From NCBI GenBank assembly GCA_015486475.1, contig WFRO01000217.1, forward strand, positions 1-9,260: a stretch of 9,260 bases of DNA. Reading direction: 5' to 3'. Shown here one piece after another: positions 5,908-9,260 of this stretch; the stretch's first letter is position 1, and each line of letters opens with the position of its first letter. Made by a program: the position numbers and the translations under genes. Source of the stretch: Bacteroidales bacterium. GTDB lineage: Bacteria; Bacteroidota; Bacteroidia; Bacteroidales; VadinHA17. The notes under the pieces are model-generated. The model was not told the origin of the DNA. It searched no databases and worked only from the letters and a program-made list of their open reading frames with translations.

Positions 5908-7047
5908 TTGAAAAAGGAGAGAGATAACAACGTACAGCCAGAGGAAGCGGCCCGGCTTCGGGAAGAAGCCCTCAGGGTACACAGGGTCCTGGTGATCAAC
6001 CCGGGATCCACCTCCACAAAGATCGCTGTGTACAGGGATACCAAGCCGCGTCTTGTTGAGACCATCCGCCATTCGGTCGAAGATCTGGCCCGTTTCGAAA
6101 AGGTGACGGACCAGTTTGCCTACCGCAAGGAGATCATCCTGCAGCGGCTGGAGAAAGCACGTGAAAAGATCGACGAGATCACGGCAGTAATTGGCAGGGG
6201 AGGGATGATCAAACCTGTGGAGTCGGGGGTGTACGAGGTGAATGAGGCCATGAAAAGGGATCTCATCAAAGGGGTGATGGGGGAGCATGCCTCCAACCTG
6301 GGAGGCCTGATCGCCGATGATATTGCCCGTTCCCTGCCCCATGCCCGTGCTTTCATTGCCGACCCCGTCGTGGTGGATGAGCTGGAAGATATCGCCCGCG
6401 TGGCGGGACATCCTCTTTTTGAAAGAAAATCCATCTTCCATGCCCTCAACCACAAAGCGATCTCCCGTACCTTTGCCCAGCAGACAGGGCGGAAATATGA
6501 GGATCTCAACCTTATCGTGGCCCACATGGGTGGGGGTATCACGGTAGGCGCCCACGAGAAAGGCCGGGTCATCGATGTGAACCAGGGACTCGACGGTGAC
6601 GGGCCCTTTTCGCCGGAACGGTCAGGAACGCTGCCGGTAGGTGATCTGGCAAGGGTCTGTTTCAGTGGTAAATACGATCTGAAGGATGTGAAGAAGATGA
6701 TCACCGGAAAGGGAGGACTTGTAGCCTATCTTGGGATCAATGATGTCTATAAGATCGATCTCATGGCACAGGATGGCAATGAGAAAGCCGGATTTCTACT
6801 GGATGCCATGGCTTATCAGGTAGCCAAGGAGATAGGGGCCATGAGCGCGGTCCTGAAAGGACGGGTGGATGCGATCATCCTCACCGGAGGCATCGCTTAC
6901 AATAACCGGGTCGTCGACTTTATCAAGGTGATGGTGGCTCATATCGCCCGGGTGGTGGTCTTCCCCGGCGAGGACGAAATGAAAGCCCTGGCCATGAACG
7001 CCCTGCAGGTGCTCAGAGGAGAGAAAGAGGCCAAAGTATATTCGTGA
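5908..7047 (+). CDS. buk: Butyrate kinase, non-ATG start with N-terminal extension
   Basis: Buk transfers phosphate from butyryl phosphate to ADP, giving butyrate and ATP. It is an ASKHA kinase related to AckA. Signature segments are VLVINPGSTSTKIAVY (27-42), GRGGMIKPVESGVYEVN (96-112), HASNLGGLIADDIA (127-140), ADPVVVDE (151-158), HALNHKAISR (178-187), VAHMGGGITVGAH (204-216), DGDGPFSPERSGTLP (229-243) and the nucleotide loop LTGGIAYNN (325-333). The core from VLVINPG to the end matches the usual length of about 355 residues. About 25 extra charged residues precede it, with no ATG between the upstream stop (5875-5877) and the core. TTG at 5908 is the only usual start codon that keeps the first strand whole. 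GTG at 5992 would cut into it. An SD-like AAGGAGAG (5914-5921) lies just after the TTG with no usual start following it. Repeats separate buk from ptb by 178 bases. Confidence 0.93.
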   Translation: MKKERDNNVQPEEAARLREEALRVHRVLVINPGSTSTKIAVYRDTKPRLVETIRHSVEDLARFEKVTDQFAYRKEIILQRLEKAREKIDEITAVIGRGGMIKPVESGVYEVNEAMKRDLIKGVMGEHASNLGGLIADDIARSLPHARAFIADPVVVDELEDIARVAGHPLFERKSIFHALNHKAISRTFAQQTGRKYEDLNLIVAHMGGGITVGAHEKGRVIDVNQGLDGDGPFSPERSGTLPVGDLARVCFSGKYDLKDVKKMITGKGGLVAYLGINDVYKIDLMAQDGNEKAGFLLDAMAYQVAKEIGAMSAVLKGRVDAIILTGGIAYNNRVVDFIKVMVAHIARVVVFPGEDEMKALAMNALQVLRGEKEAKVYS

Positions 7048-7061
7048 TGCCTTGGGAGGAG

Positions 7062-7109
7062 GGAATATTGGAAGAATGGAATAATGGAATGTTGGAATGT
7101 TGGAAGAAT
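7062..7109 (+). repeat. Octamer repeat array C after buk
   Basis: Six consecutive 8-base units follow the buk stop: GGAATATT, GGAAGAAT, GGAATAAT, GGAATGTT, GGAATGTT and GGAAGAAT. All start with GGAA and all end in T. A degenerate seventh unit, GGGGGAGA, follows. The period is 8 here, against 7 in the two arrays upstream of buk. The array lies between convergent genes, with no hairpin or T-run suggesting a terminator. Confidence 0.8.
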
Positions 7110-7131
7110 GGGGGAGATAATACAACATCCA

Positions 7132-7175
7132 ATAACTTTTAACTTTAGGCACTTTCTACTTTTAACTTTGCTTTC
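7132..7175 (+). repeat. Pyrimidine-rich heptad-like array D
   Basis: Irregular units ending in ACTT follow one another here: ATAACTT, TTAACTT, a 9-base TAGGCACTT, TCTACTT and TTAACTT, then TGCTTTC. The AACTTT core is shared with array B in the same orientation. Read on the other strand, the TACTTTT segment (7157-7163) equals the AAAAGTA of array A (5722-5728). TAACTTTG at 7163-7170 matches the Bacteroidota -7 box exactly, but no plus-strand gene follows and no -33 TTG is placed correctly, so it is probably not a working promoter. Confidence 0.55.
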
Positions 7176-7206
7176 CCCACCTCAAACTTCTCAGACATAA
7201 TAAAAC

Positions 7207-7902
7207 CTACGTGACGGTCAGCGCCACAGGGATCACCTTGCCACTGATCACTTTCCAGGCGGTAGTGGCGAAAGAAAAGATGAAACCGGCCATCTCCTCT
7301 GCTGTCACCGGAGCCTCATATCCCGGGAAAGCGGCCCGCAACATTTCCGTATCTGCCGACCCCGGCGCCAGGGCATTGACCCTGATCTTTTTCTCTGCCA
7401 GCTCTACGCCCAGCAGTTCTGTCAGGTTGTTCAGCGCTGCCTTGGAAGCCGAATAGGCGGCCAGCCCGGGGAACTTGGCGCTTCCCTGCACTCCTCCCAT
7501 GCTGCTGATGTTGACCACATGCCGGATGTCGGAACGCTCCAGGAGAGGCAGCAATGCCCGGATGAGAAAAGCGGGGGCCAGAAAATTGACCTCCATGCTC
7601 CGCAGATAATCTCCTCTTTCCAGCTCCGTGAATGGCTTGTTGACCAGGTACCCGGCATTGTTGATGAGGATGTCCAGACTGTCAAATATCTTCCCGGCAG
7701 AGGCTGCAAGATCATCCGGGGGAGTGGTGAGGTCATATTCCATGAGGATCACCCGGCTCCCTTCTGTACAGGCATCCGCCAGGGTCGCCAGGGCTTTGCC
7801 GTTACGGGCTACGGCTATCACCTGATGACCCGGGACAGAGAGGAAGGCACGGGCCGTGGCATATCCTATGCCCCGGCTGGCGCCGGTAATGATGATGTTC
7901 AT
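7207..7902 (-). CDS. Short-chain dehydrogenase/reductase (SDR)
   Basis: A 231-residue classical SDR, slightly shorter than the usual 250. It has the cofactor loop TGASRGIG (6-13), NNAG (81-84), the structural Asn106 (EVNFLAP), catalytic Ser134 (NISSMGG) and the YSASK motif with Tyr150 and Lys154. The NAPG-type segment appears as LAPGSADTEM (178-187). Arg33 after the second strand (VARNGK) suggests NADP(H), though this is only a tendency of the family. The substrate cannot be predicted; homologues include oxidoreductases for sugars, steroids and acyl carriers. The gene is convergent with buk, across repeat arrays C and D, and divergent from the outer-membrane protein gene, so it is probably transcribed alone. 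The ATG at 7902 gives MNIIITGASRG, with the first strand complete and no extension. Confidence 0.93.
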   Translation of the reverse strand: MNIIITGASRGIGYATARAFLSVPGHQVIAVARNGKALATLADACTEGSRVILMEYDLTTPPDDLAASAGKIFDSLDILINNAGYLVNKPFTELERGDYLRSMEVNFLAPAFLIRALLPLLERSDIRHVVNISSMGGVQGSAKFPGLAAYSASKAALNNLTELLGVELAEKKIRVNALAPGSADTEMLRAAFPGYEAPVTAEEMAGFIFSFATTAWKVISGKVIPVALTVT

Positions 7903-7966
7903 GATGCGACGAATGAGATATTTATCAATAACAGATGATAAATTTAGATAAATTTTTTAGTTTCGG

Positions 7967-7987
7967 TGCGAAGTTTGTTTCTTCGCA
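7967..7987 (+). other. Perfect 7-bp inverted repeat before the outer-membrane protein gene
   Basis: TGCGAAG (7967-7973) and CTTCGCA (7981-7987) are exact reverse complements around the loop TTTGTTT. The repeat ends 18 bases before the ATG at 8006, just upstream of the AAGGAAGG ribosome site. No T-run follows on either strand, which argues against a terminator. It could be a 5' leader stem-loop or an operator. Confidence 0.45.
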
Positions 7988-7994
7988 GATATAA

Positions 7995-8002
7995 AAGGAA
8001 GG
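7995..8002 (+). promoter_or_regulatory. Ribosome binding site of outer-membrane protein gene
   Basis: AAGGAAGG lies three bases before the ATG at 8006. It is the clearest Shine-Dalgarno-like sequence next to a start in this window and supports the choice of that start, although the spacing is short. Confidence 0.45.
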
Positions 8003-8005
8003 TTT

Positions 8006-8635
8006 ATGAGCAAGATCGTTGATACAGGGAATAAAAAGAGGATCCTGGTATGGGTGTTGTTCCTCTTGCTCCTGCCGGGACTGGCCCTGGCAGCAGGGGA
8101 GGGCAAGAAGAATGACAAAAGAAAGGAAAAGGAAAAACCCGAACTCGTCAAAAGGGTTTATTTCGGAGGCTACCTGGGACTGCAGTTCGGGACGATCACC
8201 GATATCATGCTCTCTCCCATGGTCGGGTATCGTTTTACACCCCGCCTTAACGCAGGTGTGGGGTTTACTTACGAATACTATCAGGACAACTCCTGGCAAC
8301 CCAAATATACCACCAGTCTCTATGGTCCCCGTGTTTTTGCCCGTTACCTGGTCATCGCAAGCTTCTCCAATATACTCCCCATAAACTACAATGGGGGGAT
8401 CTTTTTCCATGTTGAATATGAAGCGCTGAACATGGATGATAACTATTTCGGGAATACAACCCCTTCTCCGGGAGAAGGAGGTCGTTTCTGGATGAACTCG
8501 GTATTACTGGGGGGCGGCCTGCGGCAGCCCATCAGCAGGACAGGATCCATTAACTTCCTGGTCCTGTTCTATCTGGGCGATGATGCTTATACGCCTTATT
8601 CAAATCCTGTCTTCAGGATAGAGTTCAGTTTTTGA
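8006..8635 (+). CDS. Secreted beta-barrel outer-membrane protein, unknown function
   Basis: I cannot name this 209-residue protein. It starts with a typical signal peptide: basic residues (K10-R12), a hydrophobic core (about 13-27, VWVLFLLLLPGLA) and a likely cleavage after ALA near residue 29. A lysine/glutamate-rich linker follows (about 31-50). From residue 51 the sequence alternates aromatic and polar residues in short strands, such as YFGGYLGLQFGT, SPMVGYRFTPRLNAGVGFTYEYY, VFARYLVIASF and VLLGGGLRQPI. It ends RIEFSF, and a C-terminal aromatic is the usual signal for insertion of barrels into the outer membrane. The length suggests a small barrel of roughly eight strands. The gene is divergent from the SDR and about 100 bases upstream of slyD. 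A structural or transport role is possible, but nothing in the sequence shows which. Confidence 0.8.
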   Translation: MSKIVDTGNKKRILVWVLFLLLLPGLALAAGEGKKNDKRKEKEKPELVKRVYFGGYLGLQFGTITDIMLSPMVGYRFTPRLNAGVGFTYEYYQDNSWQPKYTTSLYGPRVFARYLVIASFSNILPINYNGGIFFHVEYEALNMDDNYFGNTTPSPGEGGRFWMNSVLLGGGLRQPISRTGSINFLVLFYLGDDAYTPYSNPVFRIEFSF

Positions 8636-8646
8636 GCCGGATCGCG

Positions 8647-8706
8647 CCGGTAACCAAAAGACCACCTACTCTTTCCTGTAATTTATTGGTACCCCGGTTT
8701 TTTTTT
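8647..8706 (+). terminator. Possible imperfect terminator after outer-membrane protein gene
   Basis: CCGG (8647-8650) and ACCAA (8653-8657) can pair with TTGGT (8686-8690) and CCGG (8694-8697), with an internal loop between the two helices and a 28-base apical loop. Nine T residues (8698-8706) follow directly. The T-run and GC base are terminator-like, but the large loop makes it weak. It overlaps the candidate -33 element of slyD. Confidence 0.3.
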
Positions 8707-8717
8707 CATTACTTTAC
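8686..8717 (+). promoter_or_regulatory. Candidate promoter for the SlyD-like gene
   Basis: TTG (8686-8688) is followed after 21 bases by TACTTTAC (8710-8717). This matches the Bacteroidota -33/-7 arrangement, with two mismatches at the end of the TAnnTTTG box. Transcription would start near 8722 and leave a leader of about 20 bases before the ATG at 8743. It is a motif match only. Confidence 0.35.
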
Positions 8718-8742
8718 AAACTTTATTTCTTAATCTTTTGAT

Positions 8743-9234
8743 ATGAAAACTGATCAGAACAAAGTCGTATCCATTACTTATGAGTTACGCGAGAAGAACA
8801 AGGATGGGGAAGTCCTCGAGACGGTTACCAGCGAGAGCCCTCTCACCTTTATCCTGGGGGTGGGAGCCCTGCTTCCTGCCTTTGAGGCCAAACTTACAGG
8901 CCTGGAAGAGGGAGATGCCTTTGATTTTATCCTTCCTACTGCCGATGCCTATGGCGATTACAGCGAGAATGCCGTGGTCACCGTACCCAAGGAGGTTTTT
9001 ATGGTGGATGGTGTCCTGCAGGAAGAGATGCTTTATGAGGGTAACACCATTCCGATGATGGATGAAGAAGGGAACAAGCTCAACGGTGTGGTCACCGAGG
9101 TCAAGGAAGACCATGTGGTGATGGATTTTAATCATCCGCTGGCAGGCATGGACCTCTGTTTTCAGGGGAAGGTCATTGAGGTACGGGATGCTACTGCTTC
9201 CGAACTGGAACATGGTCACGTGCATGATCAGTAA
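8743..9234 (+). CDS. SlyD-like FKBP-type peptidyl-prolyl isomerase
   Basis: This 163-residue cytoplasmic protein is a SlyD-type FKBP, a prolyl isomerase with chaperone activity. The FKBP core is split as usual: VVSITYELREKNKDGEVLET with the loop FILGVGALLPAFEAKLTGLEEGD (36-58), AYGDY (69-73), then the inserted chaperone (IF) domain (about 74-125), and the return to the core at VVMDFNHPLAG (125-135), with CFQGKVIEVRDAT following. The C-terminus ends LEHGHVHDQ. This keeps the conserved HGHVH histidines but lacks the long His/Cys metal-binding tail of E. coli SlyD, so nickel delivery is not suggested. The ATG at 8743 gives the usual N-terminus. It has no evident operon partner upstream. Confidence 0.94.
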   Translation: MKTDQNKVVSITYELREKNKDGEVLETVTSESPLTFILGVGALLPAFEAKLTGLEEGDAFDFILPTADAYGDYSENAVVTVPKEVFMVDGVLQEEMLYEGNTIPMMDEEGNKLNGVVTEVKEDHVVMDFNHPLAGMDLCFQGKVIEVRDATASELEHGHVHDQ

Positions 9235-9260
9235 ATGATCCGCCTGCCTCTGCTCCCCGA
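9235..9260 (+). CDS. Possible start of a further gene (fragment)
   Basis: An ATG at 9235 directly follows the slyD-like stop codon and stays open for the remaining 26 bases (MIRLPLLP...). Adjacency would suit a co-transcribed next gene, but eight codons are too few to judge, and no ribosome site other than the end of the upstream gene is visible. Confidence 0.2.

Larger units (their letters stand above)
7903..8005. promoter_or_regulatory. AT-rich divergent region with GATAAA repeats
   Basis: This 103-bp region separates the divergent SDR and outer-membrane protein genes. It contains two tandem copies of GATAAATTT with a 10-base period (7937-7946, 7947-7956) and an inverted TTTATC at 7921-7926, so GATAAA occurs three times within 36 bases. 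A perfect hairpin follows (listed separately). I find no exact TAnnTTTG box; TAGTTTCG near 7959-7966 has one mismatch. Confidence 0.45.

Noticed and set aside
6120..6704. A 194-codon minus-strand frame opposite buk
   Set aside because: It is a shadow frame of the butyrate kinase coding sequence without recognisable domains.
5992..7047. buk starting at the GTG at 5992
   Set aside because: This would begin at MINPGSTS and remove most of the first beta strand (VLVI), which butyrate kinases normally keep.
5697..7175. Insertion sequence or transposon around buk
   Set aside because: There is no transposase and no clean terminal inverted repeat or target duplication. The arrays differ in unit and period. 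Only a looser recombination idea is kept as a finding.

Overview
The window looks like chromosomal DNA of a fermentative anaerobe of the Bacteroidota, probably Bacteroidales-like. The protein families point that way, and so does the general lack of Shine-Dalgarno sequences before starts. There is a good match to the Bacteroidota -7 promoter box (TAnnTTTG) before the main operon, and a small outer-membrane barrel protein ending in Phe. The taxonomic call is inference from these features and was not tested by a search.

Layout. Positions 1-1357 (minus) hold the N-terminal 452 codons of a large FAD-linked oxidase of the GlcD/YdiJ kind, cut by the window edge. A 187-bp divergent promoter region follows. 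Positions 1545-7047 (plus) carry a five-gene fermentation cluster: phosphate acetyltransferase (pta), an atypical 3-hydroxyacyl-CoA dehydrogenase-like protein, acetate kinase (ackA), phosphate butyryltransferase (ptb) and butyrate kinase (buk). A short-chain dehydrogenase lies convergent at 7207-7902 (minus). After a second divergent region come a secreted/outer-membrane beta-barrel protein (8006-8635) and a SlyD-type FKBP peptidyl-prolyl isomerase (8743-9234). The last 26 bases may begin another gene.

How the genes fit together. Pta plus AckA convert acetyl-CoA to acetate and ATP. Ptb plus Buk do the same for butyryl-CoA. Both substrate-level phosphorylation arms are therefore in one transcription unit, with a dehydrogenase-like protein between Pta and AckA. 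The divergent FAD oxidase may feed the pathway by oxidising a 2-hydroxyacid such as D-lactate, but its substrate cannot be read from sequence.

The least ordinary part is the DNA around buk. The ptb-buk spacer is a heptad-repeat array, then a palindromic GC-rich element, then a second heptad array. The buk-SDR spacer is an octamer array followed by a pyrimidine-rich heptad-like array. The first array runs into ptb and encodes its last residues including the stop codon. The second ends just before buk, which has no ATG start and carries an N-terminal extension. These arrays resemble in form the heptanucleotide STRR repeats known from heterocystous cyanobacteria. The dehydrogenase-like protein also lacks two conserved active-site asparagines while keeping the Ser and the His-Glu pair. 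I see no CRISPR array, transposase, phage gene, tRNA or rRNA.
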